Shown here in pieces: positions 1 through 7,169 of a stretch of DNA of 22,158 nt; positions within the stretch are counted from its first letter, which is position 1, and the number at the start of each line of letters is the position of its first letter. This DNA is from JBBQKP01 sp038326995 (lineage in GTDB: Bacteria > Planctomycetota > Phycisphaerae > Tepidisphaerales > Tepidisphaeraceae): the NCBI GenBank assembly GCA_038326995.1, contig JBBQKP010000036.1:1-22158 (forward strand), read 5' to 3'. The translations under genes and the position numbers were made by a program. The notes under the pieces are model-generated. The model saw only the letters and a program-made list of their open reading frames with translations, was not told the DNA's origin and searched no databases.

Positions 1-1638
1 GAAGGCAAGTCAGTTTCGATCGAGCGACTCAATTTACTTTTCGATTCCGGCGTCATCACGGGCGATTCCACTTGCGTGTGCGTCGCACCGAATCAATCCG
101 ATGTCGAACGCGAAATTGAATCGATGGGCTTCGTGCAAGACGCCGACGTTTTGGACACATGGTTCAGCAGCGCGCTCTGGCCGATGAGCACGTTGAAGTG
201 GCCCGAAAAATCGCCCGAGATGGCGGCGTGGAATCCGACGGACACGCTCTGCACCTCGCGCGAAATCATCACGCTGTGGGTCAGCCGCATGGTGATGTTT
301 AATCGCTATCTCCTTGAATGCGAGGGCACACCACGGCGATTGCCTTTTAATGACGTGCTCGTGCACGCCATGATTCAGGACGGCCACGGCCAGAAAATGT
401 CGAAGTCTCTGGGCAACGGCGTCGATCCGCTGGACATCATCGAAACGCACGGCACGGACGCGATGAGATTTACGCTTTGCCACATGGCCACCCAGTCCCA
501 GGACGCACGGCTTCCCGTCGACTGTCTCGACCCATTCACGGGCGAAGCATTTACGCCGCCGTTCATCACAAATTCGGCCGGATACAACGTCGCGCAGCCC
601 GTCGTCGAACGGGGCGGCAAGAAATTCGCCACCAGCTACGGCAGCATCTCGGGCGAAGCCCCGGCCGAGTTTATTGTCGCAAAAAACACGTCGACCAAAT
701 TCGACCTCGGACGAAATTTCGCCAATAAGCTTTGGAACGCGGCCCGGTTCGTGTTCATGCAGATCAAGGGGACGACGCCGGTCGTCGATGAAACAAAATG
801 GTCGTCGGTCGATCGATGGATTCTCTCAAGACTCGCGCGAACGATCGAAGCGTGTAATCAATCGCTGGCGGATTATCGTTATGACCAATACGCCAGAGCG
901 GTCTACGATTTTGTCTGGAGGGATTTCTGCGACTGGTATCTTGAGGCCGCGAAGCCGGCGATGCGCGACGCGAACAGGCGCGATGCGACGGCCCTTGTGC
1001 TGGCGACGTGTCTCGATCAGGCGCTGCGACTTCTGCATCCGGTGATGCCTCTGATCACCGAGCGACTGTGGTGGGCACTGAACGAAATCTGCCCGAGTCG
1101 CGGCATCGACTCACGATTTTTGTGTGCGTCATCCGAACGACTGATGAACGCGTCTTGGCCAACGACAATTGGCGGCATCGATGCCGCTTCAGAGCGAATC
1201 ATCGAGCAGATGCAGGAAATTATCGTGGCCGTCCGAGAGCTGCGAAACAGTGCGAAAGCGGACCCGAAGAAGAAAGTGCTCGTGACGATCATTCCATCGG
1301 GCGACCTTTCATCAGAGAGCCTGGCCGGCCAGATTTTGGAGAATCGAGCATTTATCGAACTCCTGGCGGTGTGCGAGATCAAGGCCGTCGGAGCGGGTGT
1401 CGCCGAGCCAGAATCCGCGAGCAAAACAAGCGCCGCCAACTGCGGCATTTATGTGGAAGGCCTGATCGATTCAGGTTCAAGCGAAAAGCGAAAGGCCGAC
1501 CTCGCCAAAGCTATCGCAAGCCTAAAAGGCAGGCTTTCCAACGAAGGATATATCGCCCGAGCGCCGGCCAAACTTGTGGATGAAACCAGGCAGCAGCTCG
1601 CCAGTGCGGAAGAAGAATTGGCTAAACTGGGCGGGTGA
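1..1638 (+). CDS. valS: Valyl-tRNA synthetase, C-terminal part (5' end outside window)
   Basis: The reading frame is open from base 1, so the gene begins upstream; 545 residues are visible. The enzyme charges tRNA-Val with valine in the cytoplasm. Seen: the class I motif VLDTWFSSALWP near visible residue 50, which is the ValRS form rather than IleRS; the KMSKS loop followed by LGN at about 132-136; the anticodon-binding domain beginning GRNFANKLWNAARF near 237; and a charged C-terminal coiled coil of about 60 residues, as in the ValRS tRNA-binding arm. Between the KMSKS region and the anticodon-binding domain lies an extra stretch of about 55 residues (near 173-233) that typical bacterial ValRS lacks. 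The HIGH motif and most of the editing domain are outside the window. A terminator follows the stop by 30 bases. Identification is firm; the insertion is judged from memory of the family. Confidence 0.96.
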   Translation, partial: EGKSVSIERLNLLFDSGVITGDSTCVCVAPNQSDVEREIESMGFVQDADVLDTWFSSALWPMSTLKWPEKSPEMAAWNPTDTLCTSREIITLWVSRMVMFNRYLLECEGTPRRLPFNDVLVHAMIQDGHGQKMSKSLGNGVDPLDIIETHGTDAMRFTLCHMATQSQDARLPVDCLDPFTGEAFTPPFITNSAGYNVAQPVVERGGKKFATSYGSISGEAPAEFIVAKNTSTKFDLGRNFANKLWNAARFVFMQIKGTTPVVDETKWSSVDRWILSRLARTIEACNQSLADYRYDQYARAVYDFVWRDFCDWYLEAAKPAMRDANRRDATALVLATCLDQALRLLHPVMPLITERLWWALNEICPSRGIDSRFLCASSERLMNASWPTTIGGIDAASERIIEQMQEIIVAVRELRNSAKADPKKKVLVTIIPSGDLSSESLAGQILENRAFIELLAVCEIKAVGAGVAEPESASKTSAANCGIYVEGLIDSGSSEKRKADLAKAIASLKGRLSNEGYIARAPAKLVDETRQQLASAEEELAKLGG

Positions 1639-1667
1639 CTGGCAGAGCGTGAATAAATGAAACGACA

Positions 1668-1707
1668 ACGCCGCCGCCGAGTTATTTCGGCAGCGGCGTC
1701 TTTTTTT
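1668..1707 (+). terminator. Intrinsic terminator after valS
   Basis: A 14-position stem with one C-A mismatch and one closing G-T pair (1668-1681 against 1686-1699) and a 4-nt loop is followed by a run of seven T (1701-1707). It lies 30 bases after the valS stop, between two convergent genes. On the minus strand the hairpin is followed by a weaker T-rich stretch, so it may also partly stop transcription from the DUF892 gene. Confidence 0.88.
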
Positions 1708-1747
1708 AGTTGGAGAAACGATCCGCGGATGCACGATCGCCGTCGAG

Positions 1748-2329
1748 CTACTTCTTGGTCGTAGCGCGGGCGTTCTTTGATTTTGAGGTGGCCAGGCCGG
1801 CATCCGACTCTTCGTCATCATCGGAATCCAGTTCACGTTCCTCGGCCGCCATGATGCTGGGATAAAGCACGGTTTCAGCGACATCCGTCAAGGCTCGATT
1901 CGCCGCATTTTCGTCGTCGAGAGTTTCGCTCAGCGTCTTGGCGTGGTCGTCGTAGCCCGCTAGGGTTGCGAGTCGTCGCGAAGTTCCATAACCCGCGATT
2001 TCGTAATGCTCCACACGCTGTGCCGCCGCGATCAAGCCCGCATCCACGACCGCGTCGTCGCCCTCCTCGCCCGCCGCCTCGACGGCTTCTTCGAGCAGAC
2101 CTTTCATGCCATTGCATACCTTGCCGGTCGGAGAGAATCCGCATGCCTTGGCGATTTTCTCGAGCCTTGTGATGTGCGTTTCCGTCTCGTTTAAATGGGA
2201 CTGAAACGCCTGCTTAAGCGCGTCTGAACTGGCGGCCTTGATCATCCGCGGAATCGCCTTGACGAGCTGTTTTTCAGCGCTGTGCAGGTCCTTAATTTGT
2301 TCCTGAAAAAGTTCGTTGATGGTGTCCAT
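1748..2329 (-). CDS. DUF892 / YciF-YciE family ferritin-like stress protein
   Basis: 193 aa. Residues 1-160 match the DUF892 family (YciE/YciF-like ferritin-like four-helix bundle): an N-terminal DLHSAEKQLVKAIPRM helix, a SHLNETETHITRLEKI helix, an AAQRVEHYEIAGYGTSR helix and a final DENAANRALTDVAE helix. Glu and His in these helices are the likely di-metal ligands. Members are induced by osmotic, oxidative and desiccation stress; their reaction is not settled. The tail (about 165-193) is acidic and then Lys/Arg-rich, and is likely disordered. The start is supported by an AAGGAAG ribosome site 7 nt upstream. The gene is 41 nt downstream of the DUF2383 gene, probably in one transcript. It is convergent with valS. 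Confidence 0.9.
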   Translation of the reverse strand: MDTINELFQEQIKDLHSAEKQLVKAIPRMIKAASSDALKQAFQSHLNETETHITRLEKIAKACGFSPTGKVCNGMKGLLEEAVEAAGEEGDDAVVDAGLIAAAQRVEHYEIAGYGTSRRLATLAGYDDHAKTLSETLDDENAANRALTDVAETVLYPSIMAAEERELDSDDDEESDAGLATSKSKNARATTKK

Positions 2330-2370
2330 AAAAGTCTTCCTTTTGAAAATGTTGGTGATGTAAATAGAGA

Positions 2371-2910
2371 CTAAACGGTGGCTTTTGAAAGCATCGAGTC
2401 GGCGTAGGCGAGGTTCTTAATCCGCGCGAGAACGCCCGCGATTTCTCTGGCCTGTTTTTGAATTAGTCCCGCGAGACCTGCGGGCATGGATGACAGAGAT
2501 GCCTGATCATATTGATTTACCGCAGACTCCTCGCCGCGGATGCACTCAGCGAGGATGGCGTTGTGCTCTTTCGTCGCCAAGGCCTGCCTCAGATTAATCC
2601 ATCCGCGGTGCAGAGCGCCGGTGACTGATCCCGAGGCGTCTGAACTCACGCCGAGTTCCGCCAGCGCCATCTCGAGTTCTGCCGCACAATGACCGCGATC
2701 GACACTGAAACCCATCAACTCTGCGTGAAGGGGGTCAGTGGCGTGAAGCTGCTCGGCGGCGGTCTGATATCCCTGCTCGCCGTCGCGGCAGGCTTGTACC
2801 AGATGACGAATCACTTCGATCGACTGATCATCGATTTGACGAAGCTCGAGCAAATCATTCGGCTCGGCCAGACTGTTGGTCGCGATGGTGTTCATGTCTG
2901 CAGTATTCAT
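2371..2910 (-). CDS. DUF2383 / PA2169-family four-helix-bundle protein
   Basis: 179 aa, soluble and mostly helical. The pattern EVIRHLVQACRDGEQGYQTA, then HAELMGFSVDRGHCAAELE, WINLRQALATKEHNAILAEC and RGEESAVNQYDQA fits the DUF2383 (PA2169-type) ferritin-like family. Conserved Glu/His on several helices suggests a metal site, but no reaction is established. Family members commonly sit beside DUF892 genes in stress and biofilm clusters, as here. The first ATG (2910) is chosen because AAGGA lies 7-8 nt upstream; a second in-frame ATG lies five codons in. The 169-bp gap before it suggests its own promoter in addition to read-through from the GH130 gene. Confidence 0.82.
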   Translation of the reverse strand: MNTADMNTIATNSLAEPNDLLELRQIDDQSIEVIRHLVQACRDGEQGYQTAAEQLHATDPLHAELMGFSVDRGHCAAELEMALAELGVSSDASGSVTGALHRGWINLRQALATKEHNAILAECIRGEESAVNQYDQASLSSMPAGLAGLIQKQAREIAGVLARIKNLAYADSMLSKATV

Positions 2911-2966
2911 GTCAGTTCCTTAGTGAATTGGTTTGATCATCGCCAGTCGAAAAAAGCGATTGCAAC

Positions 2967-3064
2967 ATAATATGCAGTCGTCAGATTGCTACGATCGGGG
3001 AAAACAGTCGCATCGTCGTAGGGGATCGAACCAGCGCAACGCGTTTTAACCAAAATGCATTTTG
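2967..3064 (-). promoter_or_regulatory. Putative control region of the DUF2383-DUF892 genes
   Basis: The 169-bp gap upstream of the DUF2383 start holds a TATTAT hexamer on the minus strand (2967-2972), about 57 nt from the start codon, with no good -35 at 17 nt. Farther upstream lie an 8-bp palindrome AACGCGTT (3038-3045) and a perfect 14-bp palindrome CAAAATGCATTTTG (3051-3064). A heptamer TAGGGGA (3019-3025) also occurs in the regulator/lipoprotein intergenic region. Operator function is inference. Confidence 0.35.
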
Positions 3065-3079
3065 TCGAGATCAGACTTT

Positions 3080-4615
3080 CTAGGAGGCCTTGTCCTTGAT
3101 TGCCTGATCAATTAAAGCATCGACATTTACAACGGCCATGCTGGTGGTTTTGTCGGCCAGAGCGAACGGGATAAACAGATCGTCACCCTGTAGCAGGCTG
3201 CCGCACGTGTAGACAATGTTGGGAACGTAACCTTCGCGTCCAGACTCACTGGGTGTGAGCAGTGGTTCGCGCAAATGGCCTATCACGCGAGATGGATCTT
3301 TGAGATCGAGCACCATTGCGCCGAGTGAATATGTCCGCATCGGCCCGACGCCGTGTGTGAGTAAAATCCAGCCTCGCGGCGTCTCGACGGGCGGCCCGCA
3401 ATTGCCGATCAGCATGGTCTCCCAGAGATACTCTGGCGAAGCCAGAACGGTCGCGTTGTCCCAGAAGTGGATCGCTCGCGAGCGCATGAGGAACAGTCGT
3501 TCGCCGTCGATGCGTCCGCACATCATCAGGTCACCGTCGATGCGTCTGGGGAAGAGCGCCATGCCTTTATTGAGCGCACATCTTCCATTGAGCGAGTGAA
3601 ATTCGAGATGCTTGAATGATGTGGTTGTCAGCAGCATCGGCATGATACGCGCGCCGTTGTAGGCGGTATATGTGCCGCAATAGAGCACCGATCCGTCGTC
3701 TTCGATGAATCGAGTCAGACGCAGGTCTTCCATGCCGTTGGATTCGCCGCGACTGAGTGGAAAAATTGCCAATTCGTCAAGACGCGAATTGGTGGAAAGA
3801 TCGACGTGATAATTCGATTCCGCAAGCCAGAGCACCGAGCGAAATCCTGGCGTGTGCTGGTCAGGCGGTTTTCGAGCAATCGTTTCGTGCAACTCGTCGA
3901 GGGAGAAACAATCGGGCAAAGAGCGAAGCAGTTCATCAACGGCCGAATCGATCGCGCCCATATCGATTAGCTTTCGGGTGAAAACGGAAAGCTGGTACGA
4001 GCGGTCGGGAGTCATCCGCGCACGCTGGAGCCTCGGCGGAAGCGGATCGATCGTTACGGTGTCGTCCGCGTTGATGGTGCCCGTTCGGAAGACAATCGAA
4101 CTGACGTGCCCTTCGCCTGTCGCGCGAAGACTCATAACGAACCGAGTTGCGCCGGGCAGGGTGCCAGACTGATTCGGGTGAATACAGATCGACGGATTAA
4201 ACAGCGCGGCCGACTCAATCGAGTATTCCATGCTGAAATACCCGCCAGCCAGCATGCGCTGGTCAATCGATAACGGATGATTCCAACCAATCGTGTGTGC
4301 GGTGTGCTCGAAGTTTTCGATGCAGACTAAAGACAGTGAATGGTGACGGTGGGCATAGCTGTTATTGAGCCACTCCAGCGCCGAAGTGACTTCATCCACG
4401 CTCATGGATGCGACTCGTTTAAGCACGCGCCACGCACGGTCTTCGGGCACAATGAACGAACGCAAAATGACTCTCCTGTCGTCGCTTCTCAGCTCGACGG
4501 GCAGTCGCCGGATGGGGAGTGTGGGGTGCAGCCCGGTCCCGTTGTCTTGTCGTCTTGGTACTTGGTACATGGCTTTGCGACTACGAAACTTCTGCGGGTC
4601 GCGAATGAATGCCAT
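3080..4615 (-). CDS. GH130-family beta-mannosidase / mannoside phosphorylase-like protein
   Basis: About 511 aa from the ATG at 4615. The C-terminal two thirds fit glycoside hydrolase family 130, a five-bladed beta-propeller that hydrolyses or phosphorolyses beta-mannosides. Seen: FNPSICIHPNQSG near 140; GMEDLRLTRF near 294-303, the G-x-E-D-P-R signature with Leu in place of Pro; and NKGMALFPRRIDG, the family K-x-x-A-L-F-P motif. The first ~120 residues are an extension typical of longer members. No signal peptide, so probably cytoplasmic. It overlaps the end of the glycosyltransferase gene by 35 bp, implying coupled expression. The frame stays open further upstream (to 4819), but that part overlaps the glycosyltransferase and looks non-native. 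ATG 4570 would avoid overlap; neither start has a clear SD. The substrate is unknown, and hydrolase versus phosphorylase cannot be decided. Confidence 0.85.
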   Translation of the reverse strand: MAFIRDPQKFRSRKAMYQVPRRQDNGTGLHPTLPIRRLPVELRSDDRRVILRSFIVPEDRAWRVLKRVASMSVDEVTSALEWLNNSYAHRHHSLSLVCIENFEHTAHTIGWNHPLSIDQRMLAGGYFSMEYSIESAALFNPSICIHPNQSGTLPGATRFVMSLRATGEGHVSSIVFRTGTINADDTVTIDPLPPRLQRARMTPDRSYQLSVFTRKLIDMGAIDSAVDELLRSLPDCFSLDELHETIARKPPDQHTPGFRSVLWLAESNYHVDLSTNSRLDELAIFPLSRGESNGMEDLRLTRFIEDDGSVLYCGTYTAYNGARIMPMLLTTTSFKHLEFHSLNGRCALNKGMALFPRRIDGDLMMCGRIDGERLFLMRSRAIHFWDNATVLASPEYLWETMLIGNCGPPVETPRGWILLTHGVGPMRTYSLGAMVLDLKDPSRVIGHLREPLLTPSESGREGYVPNIVYTCGSLLQGDDLFIPFALADKTTSMAVVNVDALIDQAIKDKAS

Positions 4616-6989
4616 CAGGTGATTCAAATGCGGCGGATCGAATCGAATGTACGCCCAACTGGATGGCCTGGGCGTAGAGTCTTTGGATCGCAAGAGTGCC
4701 CATAAAGCACGCGAGTGACGACTCGGCACCCTGATTGTAGTTGACGCCCGTCGCGTGCAGACCATCGGCACAACCACCCGATACCGCGTCTCGCAGTGCC
4801 AACGACAAATCATTCGCACCTAGAAACCAAAGGTAGAAGGATTTCGCCGAATCAAACCATTGATCGTCGGCTGAAACACCATATGCCGCTTCGCACGCGT
4901 CGATGACGGCGGCGGCTTCGAGAGGCTGCTGGTCGAATCTCGCCCGCGTCCCGTCACTGGAAGCCCAGCCCTGATTGCCCACGAGCGATACCACACCTGA
5001 ACTATTGACCTGAAGATTCACAATCCAATTAAGAGTGGCGATGCCCTCTTCTTTCATCGTCGAATCGTCAAGCGTTTCGCCGCACTCTATGAGTGCCTGT
5101 GCAATTCGCGCGTTATCGTAGGTGAGCAATGGCTCGGGCCATGGCCATTGGTCAGTCTGCCCTGCGAGATGCCAGGAATGAAGACGTGTGGCAAGTGAGC
5201 GGAGATGATTGGTCACCTCAAGATCGATTCCGATTTGATCGTTAAAACGTTTTAGCCCGAGAAGCGTGAATGCCCACGCACGCGGTGACCTGAACGACTC
5301 CACTGCCTTAGAAGCAAGTTTAAACAACTGATACGCCACGAGTCGTTGTGATTCCTGCGGCGCGTATTTCACGCAATGTCCGAGTGACCACATCGCCCTG
5401 CCGTGCGAGTCTTCGCTGCCTGCTTCTTCCTGCCAATTTCGCTGATAATCCATAAAGTTTCTGAACCGACCCGAACTTTCATTCAGTGCATGGGCGATGA
5501 ACGCCAGATAACGATCGATAAGCGGCAAACAACGTTGATCTTCGCGCAACCTGTAGTAATCAATGGTCCCGATGAGTGCCCGGGCATTGTCGTCGATGCA
5601 GTAGCCGTGGTGTCGATCAGGAAGCGCGAATCGCGCATGCTGTAGCATGCCGCAGTCGTCACTGATGCGAAGAATGTGGTCTAGCGATGGCTCATTCTCC
5701 AGCGAAAGCGCCGTCAGAGTATGGGGCACAGTCAGTTGTCGGTCCACGCCCTGATGTCGCTCGTATAGAACCTGCTGCGCAAGCTCGACATATTTTTTGC
5801 CGATATTGCACCAAAGCATGTCGCGGCTGTGTTGATACGCCCTGCGCCGGATTGCATTACGCTGGTCGTCGTCGCCCAGCAGTTCAATGACGCACGCCGA
5901 CAGTGCGGCGTAATCATTGAATGCAAAGAGTCGACCTCGGCCGTCGGCGAGTAACTCCTGCGCGTGCCAGAATGGAGTCGAAACTACAGCCTTCCCCGCA
6001 CCAATCGCGTAGGCTAGAGTTCCAGACGTCACCTGCTGCAGATTCGGATAAGGCATCACATAAACGTCGGCCACGCCGAGGAAAACGCTCAACTCCTCGA
6101 CGCTCACGAAGCGTTCATGAAACTGGACATGGTCTCGAACGCCCAGTGATGTCGCGAGGGCTTCCAAGGATTGACGATATTGTGTCCCCTCGCGGCGCAG
6201 CACATGAGGGTGCGTCGCGCCGACGATGAGATAAACCGTGTTCGGATGCGCCTCGACGATCGCAGGGAGCGCACGCAATGCTGTTTCAAGACCCTTTCCT
6301 GGACCCATCAGCCCGAACGTAAGAAGAACGCGCTTGCCCTGAAGGCCGAGTTGCTCGGCGTAGAAGTGAGGGTCGCTGAACGATTGCTCATGAACGCCGT
6401 GAGGAATGAGCGCGATCTTCGCGTCTGCGACTCCGTAGGTTTGAGTAAGGATGTCGCGCCCGCGTTCGGTCATCACCACGACGCGCGCGGACTGATCGAC
6501 AATTTCGCACATGATGTCGCGCTCGCCCGGACTGGGATGTGTCAGAAGCGTGTGCAGAGTCGTTATGACGGGCATTCGCAGACGATGCACCATGTCGAGT
6601 ATGTATTTTCCATTTTCCCCGCCGAAAATGCCGTATTCGTGTTGAACCACGACACAGTCAATTTGATTCACATTTAGAAGGTCTGCAGCCAGTCTGTAGT
6701 CGCGTCGAGATTGTTGCGGAAGATTGAGTGTGACTTCCTCATTATAAGCGTACGCGCCCGGCAGATCGTCGATGGCGATGACGCGGGTATTGTTTGATCC
6801 GACGACACTTGCGATCGAGTTGCGCAGGTCTTGTGTGAAAGTCGCTATGCCGCACTGACGCGGTTGGTAGGTGCCCACAAGCGCGAGTGTTTGAACGGAA
6901 CGGCTTAAACTGGCGGGATTGGACGCGGGCATAGTGCGTTGGTCTTGATCAGAATGACGTTCAAACGATTCTGCGGTCTGGCTGGGCAT
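4581..6989 (-). CDS. GT4-family glycosyltransferase fused to a helical (alpha/alpha)-barrel-like domain
   Basis: 802 aa. Residues ~34-410 are a GT-B glycosyltransferase of family 4: TYQPRQCGIATFTQDL at the N-terminal fold, VVQHEYGIFGG near 115, FGLMGPGKGLETAL near 225-238 and TSGTLAYAIGAGKAVVSTPF near 321-340. Residues ~430-775 form a second, helix-rich domain with GYCIDDNARAL, GSEDSHGRAMWSLG, DQQPLEAAAVID and NYNQGAESSLA; this repeats the look of (alpha/alpha) toroid glycosidase/epimerase folds. It probably transfers a hexose to build a glycan; donor and acceptor are unknown. No signal peptide or membrane segment. The start is supported by GGAG about 9 nt upstream. It overlaps the GH130 gene, so the two likely act on the same glycan. 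Fusion and pairing are seen; joint function is inferred. Confidence 0.88.
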   Translation of the reverse strand: MPSQTAESFERHSDQDQRTMPASNPASLSRSVQTLALVGTYQPRQCGIATFTQDLRNSIASVVGSNNTRVIAIDDLPGAYAYNEEVTLNLPQQSRRDYRLAADLLNVNQIDCVVVQHEYGIFGGENGKYILDMVHRLRMPVITTLHTLLTHPSPGERDIMCEIVDQSARVVVMTERGRDILTQTYGVADAKIALIPHGVHEQSFSDPHFYAEQLGLQGKRVLLTFGLMGPGKGLETALRALPAIVEAHPNTVYLIVGATHPHVLRREGTQYRQSLEALATSLGVRDHVQFHERFVSVEELSVFLGVADVYVMPYPNLQQVTSGTLAYAIGAGKAVVSTPFWHAQELLADGRGRLFAFNDYAALSACVIELLGDDDQRNAIRRRAYQHSRDMLWCNIGKKYVELAQQVLYERHQGVDRQLTVPHTLTALSLENEPSLDHILRISDDCGMLQHARFALPDRHHGYCIDDNARALIGTIDYYRLREDQRCLPLIDRYLAFIAHALNESSGRFRNFMDYQRNWQEEAGSEDSHGRAMWSLGHCVKYAPQESQRLVAYQLFKLASKAVESFRSPRAWAFTLLGLKRFNDQIGIDLEVTNHLRSLATRLHSWHLAGQTDQWPWPEPLLTYDNARIAQALIECGETLDDSTMKEEGIATLNWIVNLQVNSSGVVSLVGNQGWASSDGTRARFDQQPLEAAAVIDACEAAYGVSADDQWFDSAKSFYLWFLGANDLSLALRDAVSGGCADGLHATGVNYNQGAESSLACFMGTLAIQRLYAQAIQLGVHSIRSAAFESPDGIHSRPAEVS

Positions 6990-7033
6990 GATGCTACTCC
7001 GTAGTTACGATCGGTGATGGAAGAGTGAATGAT

Positions 7034-7063
7034 TGTTTAGAAAGAAGTATGTGGAATTGTCAA
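7034..7063 (-). promoter_or_regulatory. Candidate sigma70-like promoter of the glycosyltransferase-GH130 pair
   Basis: On the minus strand a perfect TTGACA (7058-7063) is followed after 18 nt by TAAACA (7034-7039), about 45 nt before the start codon at 6989. The -10 match is poor (about 3 of 6). It lies in the 180-bp gap between the kinase stop and the glycosyltransferase start, in which no convincing ORF is seen. Confidence 0.35.
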
Positions 7064-7169
7064 CACCCTCACATCAGGCGAACTTGTACAGGCCGGCTCA
7101 GTGCTTCTCCCACCAATGTTTTTGCGATTTGAGACCCCTTCAATTTACTCGACAATTTCAGTTTCTCTG

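Noticed and set aside
1721..1730. Palindrome ATCCGCGGAT between valS and the DUF892 gene
   Set aside because: A 10-bp palindrome between convergent genes, without T run or nearby start, is too weak to call a site.
2689..2970. 93-codon plus-strand frame opposite the DUF2383 gene
   Set aside because: Antisense to a gene with good SD and family match; no SD of its own.
4616..4819. 68-codon N-terminal extension of the GH130 frame
   Set aside because: It runs antiparallel to no signal and overlaps the well-conserved C-terminal domain of the glycosyltransferase in another frame; its composition (Arg/Ser-rich) is unlike GH130.
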